NCBI RefSeq assembly: GCF_019972135.1
Contig: NZ_BPFI01000001.1
Location: forward strand, 1,347,106 to 1,411,105
Length of the DNA stretch: 64,000 nt
DNA from: Sulfurovum sp. TSL1
GTDB lineage: Bacteria > Campylobacterota > Campylobacteria > Campylobacterales > Sulfurovaceae
Direction: 5' to 3'
The notes under the pieces are model-generated. The model did not search any database. It was not told where the DNA came from and saw nothing but the letters and a program-made list of their open reading frames with translations. This document shows positions 53,264 to 63,456 of the stretch, one piece after another (the first letter of the stretch is position 1; every line of letters starts with the position of its first letter). The position numbers and the translations under genes are program-made.

Positions 53264-53639
53264 CTGTAGACTCTCCGTCATCTTTTGTTTTTCTGGTACT
53301 TATTTGTTTAAAAAGATCTTCCATACGACTCACTTTTTCTAACTGATGGTCAAACTCAAAGGTAAGTCTTGGAGCTTTGAACCACCCTTCACTCTGTTTA
53401 CAATGGTTTTGTATGTACCCTGCTACAGCACGTAGCTGCCGGAGTGCCTCATTCTGCTCTTTCTCATTAAGGAATGAAGTATCAAGGTAGACCTTCGCAT
53501 CCGATCTACCTTTTGAACACACCACGTCTGTCACTGTCAGTCCGTTGATACGCTCATCATCCAAACTGCCGAGTGCTTCGGGAATAATCTCTTTAAGTAC
53601 AGATTCTACACGATGCCTTTTAATCTCTTCATGTGTCAT
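53253..53639 (-). CDS. rbfA: Ribosome-binding factor A
   Basis: A 128-residue KH-like 30S maturation factor (RVESVLKEIIPEAL, VTDVVCSKGRSDAKVYL, PRLTFEFDHQLEKVSRMEDL). It follows infB and overlaps rimP, the classical order. Normal length. Confidence 0.93.
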   Translation of the reverse strand: MTHEEIKRHRVESVLKEIIPEALGSLDDERINGLTVTDVVCSKGRSDAKVYLDTSFLNEKEQNEALRQLRAVAGYIQNHCKQSEGWFKAPRLTFEFDHQLEKVSRMEDLFKQISTRKTKDDGESTDES

Positions 53640-53739
53640 CTTTAACCTTTCTTATGCATAATGCGACTGGTCGCATAGGCCAACTTCTGAAATGACATCA
53701 GCGTCAGCATAGTCATTTGGACTTTGTTCAAATGACGTC

Positions 53740-56394
53740 CTATAAAGTAACCTGTTCTTCAACATCTCTAAAGGTTTCGATCACGTCACCCTCTTTAATG
53801 TCATTAAAGTTTTCAAGCATGATACCACACTCATAACCGTTCTTCACTTCTTTAGCATCTTCATTGAAACGCTTGAGTGAAGCGATCTTACTTTCATAGA
53901 TGACCACGCCGTCACGGATCAATCTTGCTTTAGAGTTTCTGGTGATCACACCGTCAGAGACTTTACATCCGGCGATCGTACCCACTTTACCCACAACAAA
54001 TGTCTCACGTACATCTGCCTGTCCGGTAACTTCTTCAGAAATCACAGGGCTCATCATACCGCCAAGCAATGATTTTACATCATCAAGAAGATCATAAATG
54101 ATAGAGTAAGAACGTATCTCAATACCCAACTCTTTTGACTTCTTCTTCACTGCACCTGTCGGACGTACATTAAATCCAAGTACAACCGCATGCTCAGATG
54201 CATCGGCAAGTGCAAGATCACTCTCAGTCACACCACCCACACCTTCATGAATAATGTTGACTTTGACTTCTTCATTTCTAAGCTTCTCTAGGCTTCCTTT
54301 GATCGCTTCAAGAGAACCTTGAACATCTGCTTTGATGATGACAGGAAGTGACTTGAGCTGTCCTTCAGCAATGAGTGCAGAAAGATCATCAAGCGTTGCT
54401 TTCGTACTTTTAGAAAGTTGCTTAGTTCTATCATACTCCGCTCTTTTTTCAGCCAGTTCACGTACTTCTTTATCTGTATCCATCACAATAAGTTCATCAC
54501 CCGCCCCTGGCACTTCATTCAGTCCTACGATGGCTGCAGGTGTACTTGGTCCGATCTCTTTAACATTACTTCCGTCATCCAATTTAATGGCTTTAATACG
54601 TCCGTATGTCTTACCTACGATCACATTGTCACCTATGTGCAATGTACCGTTTTTAATGATCACATTGGCCACTGGTCCAAAACCTTTTTCAAGAGAGCTT
54701 TCAACGACAACAGCTTTTGCTTTTCTGTTTGGATTGGCTTTGAGTTCCATCACTTCTGCTTGCAGAAGAATCGTTTCAAGCAGATCATCGATACCCATAC
54801 CTGTATGTGCAGAAACAGGAACGAATTCATACTCCCCGCCCCAGTCTGCTGCCATGACACCTATCTCAGAAAGTTGGGCCTTCACATTGTCCGGATTCGC
54901 ACTCTCTTTGTCCATTTTATTGATCGCAACGATCATAGGTACACCTGCTGCCTTCGTATGTGCGATCGCTTCTTTGGTTTGAGGCATGACACCGTCATCC
55001 GCTGCAACAACAATAATAACGATATCCGTCGCCTGTGCTCCACGTGAACGCATCTCTGTAAATGCTTCGTGACCCGGTGTATCCACAAACGTGATCTTCT
55101 TACCATTCTTTTCTACCTGGTAGGCACCTACGTGCTGTGTAATACCACCCGCTTCCTTATCTGCTACTTTTGAAGTACGGATTCTGTCAAGCAGTGAAGT
55201 CTTCCCGTGGTCAACATGTCCCATGATCGTGATCACAGGTGGTCTCTCTTCAAGGTTCGCCTCATCCTCTTCTGCCTCATGATCTTCTGTGATTTCAAGT
55301 TCATCAAGAGGGTTGACAGTCGTCACTTCAACGCCAAACTCTTCAGCCAATATCTCGATCTCGTCTTTACTTAAAAAGTCATTCTTCGTTACCATCATAC
55401 CCAATGCAAACAGTACACCGATCACTTCACCTACAGAACGGTTTACCTTTTCTGCAAACTCATAGACCCTTACATTCTCTGGGATCTCTACGGAAGTCAC
55501 CACTTCTGTGCTTTCAGCTTTCTCATACTTCTTACGTTTACCACCACGCTTCAGTGAACGTTTCTGTTGGGGACGGAATGCTTGTCTGCCTTTACCGGTT
55601 GCTGCACCAGAAAGCTCTCTCTTTTTCGCTTCTTCTTTACGTTTTTGTTCTTGACGCATCATATCTTCATAGATGTTTTTATCAGAGAAATCCAAAAGGA
55701 CAACTTCTTCTTCACCAAAACCACTGTCGATATCACCACTCATACTTTCATGGTTGAAGATATCTATCTTCTTACCGCTGTCTCTGGCCTCTGCTATTTT
55801 TTTAGGCTTCTTCTTCGGTACGTATGATGTCTGATCTTCCATAGAGATCTGCTTAGCAGCTCTTACAGGTTCAGGTTTTGCTTTCCTGACAATTTTAATG
55901 CCACCACGAGAGAGGGTTTTTTTCTGTGGTTTATCTTCAGCCTCTTCTATCTTGACAGGTGCTTCTGTTTCTGTTTTTTTGCTTACAACAGAGATACCTT
56001 TACGTTTCTTCACCTTTTTGACTGAAGGTTGTTCGGTGCTTTCCTGAGCCGCTTTCTCAACTTTCTCTTCTCCTGCCACTTCAGGAGTATCGACTGTAGT
56101 TTCAGTTGCAGGTTTTTCTGCAGCCGTAGTGTCAACCTCTGGTGTTGACACTTTTGTCTCTACAGTTTCCTCTTTCTTCTTGACTACAGTAATTTTTGCT
56201 TTGCTGCCAGGTTTTTTGAACCCTTTTGGCAATGTTCCGCTAATCGCATAATCTACGAGGATACCAGCATTTTCCATACTGATAGTACTGTTGGCTGCTT
56301 TGACATCAAAACCTAACTCTTTGGCTTTGTCTAGCAAGTCTGCGTTTGACAATCCTGCTTCATCTGCTATTTCTTGGATTTTAACTTTATCCAT
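53740..56394 (-). CDS. infB: Translation initiation factor IF-2
   Basis: An 884-residue IF-2: N-terminal IF2_N domain, a long Lys/Glu/Thr-rich variable region (about 60-300), the GTPase domain with GHVDHGKTS, DTPGHEAF and NKMD, then domains that bind fMet-tRNA. RBS AAGGAG before ATG 56394. Standard. Confidence 0.97.
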   Translation of the reverse strand: MDKVKIQEIADEAGLSNADLLDKAKELGFDVKAANSTISMENAGILVDYAISGTLPKGFKKPGSKAKITVVKKKEETVETKVSTPEVDTTAAEKPATETTVDTPEVAGEEKVEKAAQESTEQPSVKKVKKRKGISVVSKKTETEAPVKIEEAEDKPQKKTLSRGGIKIVRKAKPEPVRAAKQISMEDQTSYVPKKKPKKIAEARDSGKKIDIFNHESMSGDIDSGFGEEEVVLLDFSDKNIYEDMMRQEQKRKEEAKKRELSGAATGKGRQAFRPQQKRSLKRGGKRKKYEKAESTEVVTSVEIPENVRVYEFAEKVNRSVGEVIGVLFALGMMVTKNDFLSKDEIEILAEEFGVEVTTVNPLDELEITEDHEAEEDEANLEERPPVITIMGHVDHGKTSLLDRIRTSKVADKEAGGITQHVGAYQVEKNGKKITFVDTPGHEAFTEMRSRGAQATDIVIIVVAADDGVMPQTKEAIAHTKAAGVPMIVAINKMDKESANPDNVKAQLSEIGVMAADWGGEYEFVPVSAHTGMGIDDLLETILLQAEVMELKANPNRKAKAVVVESSLEKGFGPVANVIIKNGTLHIGDNVIVGKTYGRIKAIKLDDGSNVKEIGPSTPAAIVGLNEVPGAGDELIVMDTDKEVRELAEKRAEYDRTKQLSKSTKATLDDLSALIAEGQLKSLPVIIKADVQGSLEAIKGSLEKLRNEEVKVNIIHEGVGGVTESDLALADASEHAVVLGFNVRPTGAVKKKSKELGIEIRSYSIIYDLLDDVKSLLGGMMSPVISEEVTGQADVRETFVVGKVGTIAGCKVSDGVITRNSKARLIRDGVVIYESKIASLKRFNEDAKEVKNGYECGIMLENFNDIKEGDVIETFRDVEEQVTL

Positions 56395-56423
56395 TCTTGA
56401 TTAACTCCTTTAATATACTGCAA

Positions 56424-56678
56424 CTAGTTGCATGTGTCGGCTTCATTTGCCAACGTTTTCAATAACCTAGTAAATCGTTCTTCATCTTGTTTAAAACGCT
56501 TCACTAAGCCTTTGATTTTTTTCTCATTATGTACACAAATATCACAGAGGTAGAAGCTTCTTCCTTTACCATCAGATGCAACGACCTCACTACCCTCTTG
56601 TTTTAAACGAATCAAAGTGTTTTGAGGATGTTTGCTTCGGCAAGCGATGCACATACGTATTGGCTGTGATTTATTCAT
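56424..56678 (-). CDS. rnpM: RNase P modulator RnpM (YlxR, DUF448)
   Basis: An 84-residue YlxR-family protein (RMCIACRSKHPQNTLIRL, GRSFYLCDICVHN), an RNA-binding protein usually next to infB, as here. Four Cys in two pairs suggest metal binding. In Bacillus it modulates RNase P. Confidence 0.88.
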   Translation of the reverse strand: MNKSQPIRMCIACRSKHPQNTLIRLKQEGSEVVASDGKGRSFYLCDICVHNEKKIKGLVKRFKQDEERFTRLLKTLANEADTCN

Positions 56679-56713
56679 GCGTATTATACCTAAAAAGAGA
56701 TTAAGCGTACAGC

Positions 56714-57595
56714 TTAACTCTTGGTGATGACACCATTATTGTCTAAAGAGAGAATAAAAACCCTGAATTGAGGGAAACGCGCCTGCAGTGCCTGTGCAAT
56801 TTTATTGGCATCTTTCTCATATACAAGGTTAAAAAATGTAGAACCTGAACCTGACAGTGTACTCATCAGTGCACCATGCTTCAGTGCCAGCTTCTGCACA
56901 TCGAACAGTTCAGGCATCATTTTCATTCTTCTTGCCTGATGCAGCTTATCTTTGGATGCTATACGCAATAGATCCCAGGATTCGCTCATAAAAAGTGCTG
57001 TCATATAAGAGGCACGTGAAAGTGAATAGACGGTCTCTTCTTTTCTATACATTTTAGGCAGGATCGTACGCGATTTTGCTGTGGATATGGTACGGTTAGG
57101 CACAACCACTACTGCTTTTAAATAGTCAGGCATACGTCTTTTTTTGCTGTAGACCCGGTCACCTTCCACACAGGCGACATTAAAACCACCCATCACTGCA
57201 GGGGTGATGTTATCCGGATGGTGTTCATAGCGCAATGCCTGGTTGAGTATTTCTCTTTTGTTGTATCTCTTATCTGCCGCGGTATAGGCTGCGCTCAATG
57301 CAGCCACGATCACCGCAGAAGAACTCCCCAGCCCTCTTGAGATGGGGATACGGTTATGAAATTCGAATCTGAAATTATCCTCTCTTCCGGAGAGTCTTTT
57401 ATAGTTTTCATTGAAAATACTTAAAAACAGGGAATTCTTCTTTATTTTAGGATTGTCGTCACCCTCCCCATGCGTGGAAAGACTCAAAAATTTTGAGGGT
57501 GTGATCGTAATTTCATTTCTTAGATCTACTGCAAGCCCCAAGGTATCAAATCCAGGGCCTAAGTTTGCAGAGGTTGCGGGTACGCTTATAAACAT
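56714..57595 (-). CDS. thrB: Homoserine kinase
   Basis: A 293-residue GHMP kinase: [19 protein letters not shown] at the start, [15 protein letters not shown] as the phosphate loop, and LSGSGSTFF near the end. Threonine biosynthesis. The start is ATG 57595 (MFISVPATS), with AAGGACA upstream; the open frame extends further but without a site. Confidence 0.95.
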   Translation of the reverse strand: MFISVPATSANLGPGFDTLGLAVDLRNEITITPSKFLSLSTHGEGDDNPKIKKNSLFLSIFNENYKRLSGREDNFRFEFHNRIPISRGLGSSSAVIVAALSAAYTAADKRYNKREILNQALRYEHHPDNITPAVMGGFNVACVEGDRVYSKKRRMPDYLKAVVVVPNRTISTAKSRTILPKMYRKEETVYSLSRASYMTALFMSESWDLLRIASKDKLHQARRMKMMPELFDVQKLALKHGALMSTLSGSGSTFFNLVYEKDANKIAQALQARFPQFRVFILSLDNNGVITKS

Positions 57596-57693
57596 CATTG
57601 TCCTTATTTTGAACGCTTTTAGAGTGATCTCCAAAAACCACGCTGACACTTTGTCCACTTCAGCTGTTCGATCATGCAACAGATCACAGGAGT

Positions 57694-58164
57694 CTACACA
57701 GCCGGAAGTATGTACTCAGGTGTTGATTCTTCATCCAATTCAAGATCTTGAATACTCTGAGGCAATGTAAATTTTACATTGATCGCTTGTTCAAATTTTT
57801 TTGTAATTATAGTCTCTTTTTCCTTGATAAAATAAAGGTTTCCTACCGCTTTGATAGGTTCCCCTCCATTTAAGGCAAAACCGCTGCATCCTGCACACTG
57901 TATACCCTTCACGATCTCTATCGTTTTAAGCATGATATAGGTGAGTTTTATAGCCATATACGAACCGGGACCTCTGGTATAGATGATCCTGCTGATATCA
58001 TATTTGTCCAGACATTCTTTGATCAGGGGTAAAAGGATTTCGGAAGTTTTTAACTCACTGGATATCGTGTCGATCAGCCTATCCTCTTCATAGACCCCCA
58101 ACAGCAGAGGTGAAGAGATAGATATAACGAGAAGTTCGTATCTCTTAGGCAAAACTTTTTGCAA
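57694..58164 (-). CDS. tsaB: tRNA threonylcarbamoyl-adenosine protein TsaB (short form)
   Basis: A 156-residue TsaB-like protein with [13 protein letters not shown] and the [17 protein letters not shown] motif. It partners TsaD in making t6A37 of ANN-decoding tRNAs. Shorter than the E. coli protein (about 230), as is common in this phylum, because the C-terminal lobe is reduced. It overlaps lpxC by 20 bp. Confidence 0.82.
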   Translation of the reverse strand: MQKVLPKRYELLVISISSPLLLGVYEEDRLIDTISSELKTSEILLPLIKECLDKYDISRIIYTRGPGSYMAIKLTYIMLKTIEIVKGIQCAGCSGFALNGGEPIKAVGNLYFIKEKETIITKKFEQAINVKFTLPQSIQDLELDEESTPEYILPAV

Positions 58165-59029
58165 ATGCTCTACTTTGTAACGCTTCTACTGCGACAAGAT
58201 CATAGTTTTTACTGTCTGAGAGCAATTTAGATGTCAGTTTATAATTGAGATCATGACTGCCTGCAAATGATTCATATTTGGCCAGTATATTATGACCAGT
58301 GACCATCATATCGCCCATGGCATCCAGGATCTTATGTCTTGCAAATTCATTCTCAAACCGCAATCCTTCAGGATTCAGTACTTTATGGTCATCCAGCCCT
58401 ATGGCATTGTGAAGTGTTGCACCAAGTGCTAAATTTTGACTTTGCAGGTACTGGATATCTTTCGCAAATCCGAAGGTTCTTGCACGTGCGATCTCTTCTA
58501 TAAACGCTTTGGTACTGAATGCAAAATGCTCTTGCTGATCACCGATCACAGGATGGTCGAACTTGATACGAAAGTCAAATTCTGCACTCTCATGGGGCAA
58601 CAGACGCACGAATTTGTCACCTTCGCGTACCTCAACAGGCTGTTTCACACGGATAATTTGCTTTAAAGCATCCTGTTCATGAATACCTGCCTCCTCCAAC
58701 AAAAGACAAAAAGAGATGGATGAACCGTCCATGATCGGCATCTCGTTTCCATCCACGATCACGCGCATATTGTCTATACCATACGCATAGACAGCAGAGA
58801 GAAAGTGCTCGATCGTAGAGATATACCCTTTTTCATTTCCTATCACCGTAGCCATACGGGTATCAATAACCGAGTCGGGAGAAAGTGGTATTCTCATCGC
58901 AAGATCTTCACGGTAGAACATAATACCGGAATCTACATCAAGCGGCTCCAGTCTTAACTTGATCGGTTCACCTTTATGCAAACCTATACCTACAACTTCC
59001 ACAGCTTTTTTCAGTGTTCTTTGTTGCAT
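58145..59029 (-). CDS. lpxC: UDP-3-O-acyl-N-acetylglucosamine deacetylase LpxC
   Basis: A 294-residue zinc deacetylase, the committed step of lipid A synthesis. Zinc/catalytic motifs EHFLSAVYAYGIDN and HKILDAMGD are present, with the conserved GHNILAKYESFAGSHDLN near the end. ATG 59029 (MQQRTLKKAVE) has GAGGGAG upstream; the longer frame would use TTG. Confidence 0.97.
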   Translation of the reverse strand: MQQRTLKKAVEVVGIGLHKGEPIKLRLEPLDVDSGIMFYREDLAMRIPLSPDSVIDTRMATVIGNEKGYISTIEHFLSAVYAYGIDNMRVIVDGNEMPIMDGSSISFCLLLEEAGIHEQDALKQIIRVKQPVEVREGDKFVRLLPHESAEFDFRIKFDHPVIGDQQEHFAFSTKAFIEEIARARTFGFAKDIQYLQSQNLALGATLHNAIGLDDHKVLNPEGLRFENEFARHKILDAMGDMMVTGHNILAKYESFAGSHDLNYKLTSKLLSDSKNYDLVAVEALQSRAFAKSFA

Positions 59030-59121
59030 GACTCCCTCCTCTCTCAATTTTTATTGGCGTATTATAGTATAATATAATAATTATTGCAAAGAATATACTT
59101 TTGCTCTGTATCATTTTTAGG

Positions 59122-60513
59122 CTATTTACCCTGAATGATCTTGTCTGCGGCCTTAAATACATTATCCACATTCTTTCTGATCCACGCTTGATCGAACCAC
59201 TCTACCGGTCTGACCTCTATACCTTGAACCAAAAGACCAAAATGCAGGTGATCACCCAATGCCAGACCTGAAACACCTGTTTTTGCTATGTTATCTCCCG
59301 CCTTCACTTCATCGCCTTCATTGACCAGGAGTTGAGAACAGTGCCCATAGAGTGAATAGAGACCCAGTCCATGATCGATCATAGGCATATTTCCATAGAT
59401 TCCGTTTTCATTGGCAAAGACGACCTTACCGTCATTAGACGTTTTGATCGTCGCCATTTTTGTACTGGCCAGGTCATACCCTACATGATAGGAGTGAGAG
59501 ACCTCATTCTCCTTCTCTCCATAGTAGTAATGTCTTGCATCCCCGTAACTCGCAACCTTTTGCCCGTTTCTAAGCGGGTAGAATTTTTTTATTTTCCAAC
59601 TTTCCAGCACATCAGAAGAGAGCTCTTTGCTTAAGGAGTGGATCAAGGCTTCGTTTTTCAAACGCATCGTTTCATTGATCGCCTTTAGTTTTTCCAGTTT
59701 ATCATCGATATGCGCATACTCAGGATCACTTGAAGCGAGATCGGTGATCTTTCCGTCTATGAAGTTGTCTCTGGCTCTGATCCATGAAACTTTATACTGA
59801 TGGTTTATAACATAGAAAGGGATATCAGCCGTACGTTCGTTCTTCGCAGCATCGATCGCAACCACTTTCGCTTTAAACTCTGTTTGTGTAAACGGCCATG
59901 CTATCAGTGCCGCATAATATCCTTCTTTTTTATAAGGCTGTGCACTAAACCTTGTTTCACCTGCTTCTATATACAGTGTATCCAGATTCTCATCTTCTGC
60001 CTGAAATACAACCAAAGCACTTCCGCCTTGTGTAATACTGTAGGAGTTTGCTACGACATTGACATTGGGTCTTGTAAAGTCCACATTGATGTCGATCACT
60101 TTTTCACTCTTATTCCCCTGTGCAAAGTTCCATAAACTGCTGTCAGTGACCGAAACTTTTAATTTGAGTTTGGTTGCTTTTGCATCCAGTGTTTTACTTT
60201 GAGGATAGTTCACCAGCAGCGTTTGTTCTTTCGGTTTGCCTTCCAAAGTCCCCTCGCCAACGATCAGGCTGTTGGTGCCGTCACTCAGGATCAGTTGAAA
60301 ACTTTTTAATCCTTCATTGTCAGCAAGTTGCACTTTCAATGGGTCCTTACGGTTCCAGAAGAGATTATCCCCGCTATGCACAGTCGGGACCTCTCTTTCA
60401 AATTCCGGTGCCGTATAGACATACCCTGCTCCTGCAACTAAAGCCACCAATACAACTAAAAACAATCCGCCTGCTATTTTTGCTCCGCTTTTTTTACCAT
60501 TTCTATTTCTCAT
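59122..60513 (-). CDS. Membrane-anchored M23 (LytM) peptidoglycan peptidase
   Basis: A 463-residue protein: one N-terminal transmembrane helix (about 15-32), two beta-rich domains (about 40-230), a helical linker, and a C-terminal M23 domain with HVGYD (zinc ligands), IDHGLGLYSLYGH and HLHFGLL. All ligands are present, so it is probably an active endopeptidase, like the Csd-type enzymes that shape curved or helical members of the phylum. It overlaps the DHH phosphoesterase gene by 11 bp. Confidence 0.9.
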   Translation of the reverse strand: MRNRNGKKSGAKIAGGLFLVVLVALVAGAGYVYTAPEFEREVPTVHSGDNLFWNRKDPLKVQLADNEGLKSFQLILSDGTNSLIVGEGTLEGKPKEQTLLVNYPQSKTLDAKATKLKLKVSVTDSSLWNFAQGNKSEKVIDINVDFTRPNVNVVANSYSITQGGSALVVFQAEDENLDTLYIEAGETRFSAQPYKKEGYYAALIAWPFTQTEFKAKVVAIDAAKNERTADIPFYVINHQYKVSWIRARDNFIDGKITDLASSDPEYAHIDDKLEKLKAINETMRLKNEALIHSLSKELSSDVLESWKIKKFYPLRNGQKVASYGDARHYYYGEKENEVSHSYHVGYDLASTKMATIKTSNDGKVVFANENGIYGNMPMIDHGLGLYSLYGHCSQLLVNEGDEVKAGDNIAKTGVSGLALGDHLHFGLLVQGIEVRPVEWFDQAWIRKNVDNVFKAADKIIQGK

Positions 60514-61483
60514 CCAATATTCCTAACTCTTCTATCTTTTCTAAAATTGTATCGATACTTTCTTGTAATCCGCATTGTGACACCTTATCCTCCAGAATGA
60601 ACCCCGCAGCCACCTTATGCCCACCGCCTCCAAAGGCCATGGCCACTTTGGAAACATCCACTTTTTTACTGCGCAAAGAGATACGAATACCCTGCTCCAG
60701 CTCCATGGCAAATATGGCTATCTCCACCGTCGCTAAAGACCTGGCGTAATCTACCACACCCTCCATATCCGGTACCGTTGCACCGGATGCACGTATATCT
60801 TCCTTGGTTACCATGAGTGCAGCGATCTCCGCGTCATGATATAAAGATAAAGACGTCAAAGCCCTTTGCAAAATGCGCAATGAGCTCAAGGGTCGCCTCT
60901 GGGTGAAATGACGGGCTATCTCATCAGGTAAGGCGCCTCTTTGCACAAGCTCCTGTGCTACGGTAAACACCTCTTCATTGACCGAAGAGGTGGTAAAAAA
61001 ACGTGTATCGGAGAGCAGTGCCGTGTAAAAACAGGTTGACGCATCAGCCTTGACAGGATAGAGTGCCTTGAACAATGCAAATGCCACCTGCGATGCAGAG
61101 GCATATTCTGCTATCACAACATTGATACTCCCATAACGTGTGTTGCTCTGATGGTGATCGATATTGATAATATCTCTACCCTCCAGATCAAATCCCAGTC
61201 TATCCACACTGCCGCAGTCACAAGAGATTATCACACTGTCTGCGTAATCGATATGATGCTTGATCTTTTTAAAGTTCGGTAAAAAATCAAGATAAAGCGG
61301 TAACTCGGTCGAAGCATTCACGATTTCAACTTTTAATCTTTTGTCACTGCTTAACAATGCATAGAGTCCTAAAGCCGTACCTAACGTATCTGCATCCGGA
61401 TTCAAATGGGAAAGTATCGTAACAGAACCAGCATCTTCTATCTTGTTTCTTACTGCATCATAGGGGAGACTCTCACGTATCAT
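60503..61483 (-). CDS. DHH-family phosphoesterase (NrnA-like)
   Basis: A 326-residue DHH-DHHA1 protein: SHLNPDADTLGTALG, DCGSVDRLG, NIDHHQSNTRYGS and the DHHA1 GGGGHKVAAGF. NrnA enzymes degrade oligoribonucleotides (including pGpG) and pAp. The presence of a c-di-GMP phosphodiesterase elsewhere in the window makes pGpG a plausible substrate. Confidence 0.9.
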   Translation of the reverse strand: MIRESLPYDAVRNKIEDAGSVTILSHLNPDADTLGTALGLYALLSSDKRLKVEIVNASTELPLYLDFLPNFKKIKHHIDYADSVIISCDCGSVDRLGFDLEGRDIINIDHHQSNTRYGSINVVIAEYASASQVAFALFKALYPVKADASTCFYTALLSDTRFFTTSSVNEEVFTVAQELVQRGALPDEIARHFTQRRPLSSLRILQRALTSLSLYHDAEIAALMVTKEDIRASGATVPDMEGVVDYARSLATVEIAIFAMELEQGIRISLRSKKVDVSKVAMAFGGGGHKVAAGFILEDKVSQCGLQESIDTILEKIEELGILDEK

Positions 61484-61550
61484 TTTATTCTTTCATGGTT
61501 TAATTCACACCGTCTTGGATTATATACAAAGAGTGTTAATGAAGTGTTAC

Positions 61551-62369
61551 TTACTCCACCTTCATAGACAAATCGATCCAGTTTGCCTGATGAATGATCG
61601 AGCCTGAACTGATGGCATCGACCCCGGTACCTGCGATCTTTTCGATCGTCTCAAGGGTTACATTACCGCTGGCTTCCAGCAGAATATGGGGGAAATTTTC
61701 ATTTCTGTATGCCACAACTTTCGCGGTCTCTTCTGTAGACATATTGTCGCACATCACGATATCTGCTCCTGCTTTCATCGCCTCTTTGCTCATCTCAAGG
61801 CTTTCACACTCTATCTCCACCTTGGAAGTAAAAGGTATCTTCTGTCGTACCTCTTTCATAAAAACATCTAGATCTTCGATGGTCTGCAAATGTGTATCTT
61901 TGAGCATGAGACAGTCATCTAAGCCCATACGGTGATTGATCCCCCCGCCGCAGCGTACGGCATATTTCTCGAACTCACGCAACAAAGGTCTTGTTTTTCT
62001 TGTATCAAGCAACTTCACACCCGTATCTTTAAGGGCATCCACATACTTAGCCGTCAAAGTCGCTATAGAACTAGCATGAATGACCATATCCAGAATAGAA
62101 CGTTCCAGAGACAGAATGGTTTTTGAGTCTCCGGAGATTAAAAGAAGTTTTTCGCCTTTACCAAAACGACTGCCGTCAGATTTTTCCCACTCCAGTGTCA
62201 GGTCATACATCTGTGCCAAGGCATCGACATACTCCTGACCCGCAAGTACACCATCACTCTTGGCAATGATATATGCCCGTATGGGTTTGCTTGTACTGAT
62301 ACGTGAAAAGAGGTCCCCACGCCCCAGGTCTTCGGCCACTAAAGCCTTTAAAAATCTCTCTTTTAACAT
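61551..62369 (-). CDS. nadC: Quinolinate phosphoribosyltransferase
   Basis: A 272-residue NadC: DTRKTRPLLREFEKYAVRCG with the NHRMGLDD motif, and C-terminal ASGNVTLETIEKIAGTGVDAISSG. Makes nicotinate mononucleotide from quinolinate. Coupled to nadA by overlap. Confidence 0.96.
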   Translation of the reverse strand: MLKERFLKALVAEDLGRGDLFSRISTSKPIRAYIIAKSDGVLAGQEYVDALAQMYDLTLEWEKSDGSRFGKGEKLLLISGDSKTILSLERSILDMVIHASSIATLTAKYVDALKDTGVKLLDTRKTRPLLREFEKYAVRCGGGINHRMGLDDCLMLKDTHLQTIEDLDVFMKEVRQKIPFTSKVEIECESLEMSKEAMKAGADIVMCDNMSTEETAKVVAYRNENFPHILLEASGNVTLETIEKIAGTGVDAISSGSIIHQANWIDLSMKVE

Positions 62370-63376
62370 TATTTTATCGCCAGCATGCGTTCTAATGCCA
62401 CATTGGCATATTTGATCGTGTCTGGGTCCACTACGATCTCATTGATCGGCTTGTTATCCTCTATGGACTTGAGTGTATTGTACAGATCTTCCAACGTCGT
62501 TTCATTCATCGTCGGACACTCCGGTTTAGTGGAAGAGAGTACATAGGTATTACCCTTTCGCATTCTATTCACAAGATTATACTCTGTACCGATGGCTACT
62601 TTTTGTTCAGGGTCAAGGTCGTTGACATACTTGATCAGCTGTGAGGTAGAACCTGCAAAATCTGCTGCGAGTACGACACTTGGATCACATTCTGGGTGTA
62701 CGGCTATTTTAATGCCCGGGTACTTGTTTCGATAGAACTCCACGTCATCTACCGTAAAGAGTTGATGCACAGAACAGAACCCGTTAAAACAGATGATATC
62801 TGCTTCTTTGGGGTCACACTCTTTTCCGTCTACCTCTACACCGATCACACAGGACTTCAATCCCATCTGTATCGCGAAATTCTGCCCTAGACATCTGTCT
62901 GGCACAAAAAGGATCTTCTTTCCGCTCTCCAAACCTTTCTCGATGATCTTGTAGGCATTGGAAGAGGTACATACCAGTCCTCCCATCTTCCCTACCTTTG
63001 CCTTGACCGAAGCATCAGAGTTGATATAGGTAATAGGCAGTATATCCTCTTTGGCGATACCTCTGTCTACCATATACTGTACAGATTCGTCAAAGTAAGA
63101 GCCATCCATCATACGTGCCATTGCACAGCATGCGATCTTTGGCATAAGTACACGTTTTTCAGGGGCAATGACCTTGACACTTTGGCCCATGAACCCCACA
63201 CCGCAAAAAACGACCCAGGGGTTTGTATCTGCCTGGCATCTGCGTGCCAACTCAAGACTGTCCCCAGTGATATCAGCCATTTCAAATACTTCATCACGCT
63301 GATAATAGTGTGCCACTACCGTGACATTCAATTCTTTTTTTAGTCTGTTTATCTCAGCTTTAAAATCTATACTCAT
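62369..63376 (-). CDS. nadA: Quinolinate synthase
   Basis: A 335-residue NadA with a 4Fe-4S cluster held by three Cys (candidate ligands in the CCAMAR, CFNGFCSVH and PECPTM segments). Starts AHYYQRDEVFEMADITGDSLE. It makes quinolinate from iminoaspartate and dihydroxyacetone phosphate. No nadB is nearby. Confidence 0.96.
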   Translation of the reverse strand: MSIDFKAEINRLKKELNVTVVAHYYQRDEVFEMADITGDSLELARRCQADTNPWVVFCGVGFMGQSVKVIAPEKRVLMPKIACCAMARMMDGSYFDESVQYMVDRGIAKEDILPITYINSDASVKAKVGKMGGLVCTSSNAYKIIEKGLESGKKILFVPDRCLGQNFAIQMGLKSCVIGVEVDGKECDPKEADIICFNGFCSVHQLFTVDDVEFYRNKYPGIKIAVHPECDPSVVLAADFAGSTSQLIKYVNDLDPEQKVAIGTEYNLVNRMRKGNTYVLSSTKPECPTMNETTLEDLYNTLKSIEDNKPINEIVVDPDTIKYANVALERMLAIK

Positions 63377-63456
63377 ATTATATATCCTTAACTATTGTGG
63401 CTATTTTATCAAAATTCGGTTAAAATTGCAGTATAAATTTTAATTGTGGACAAATC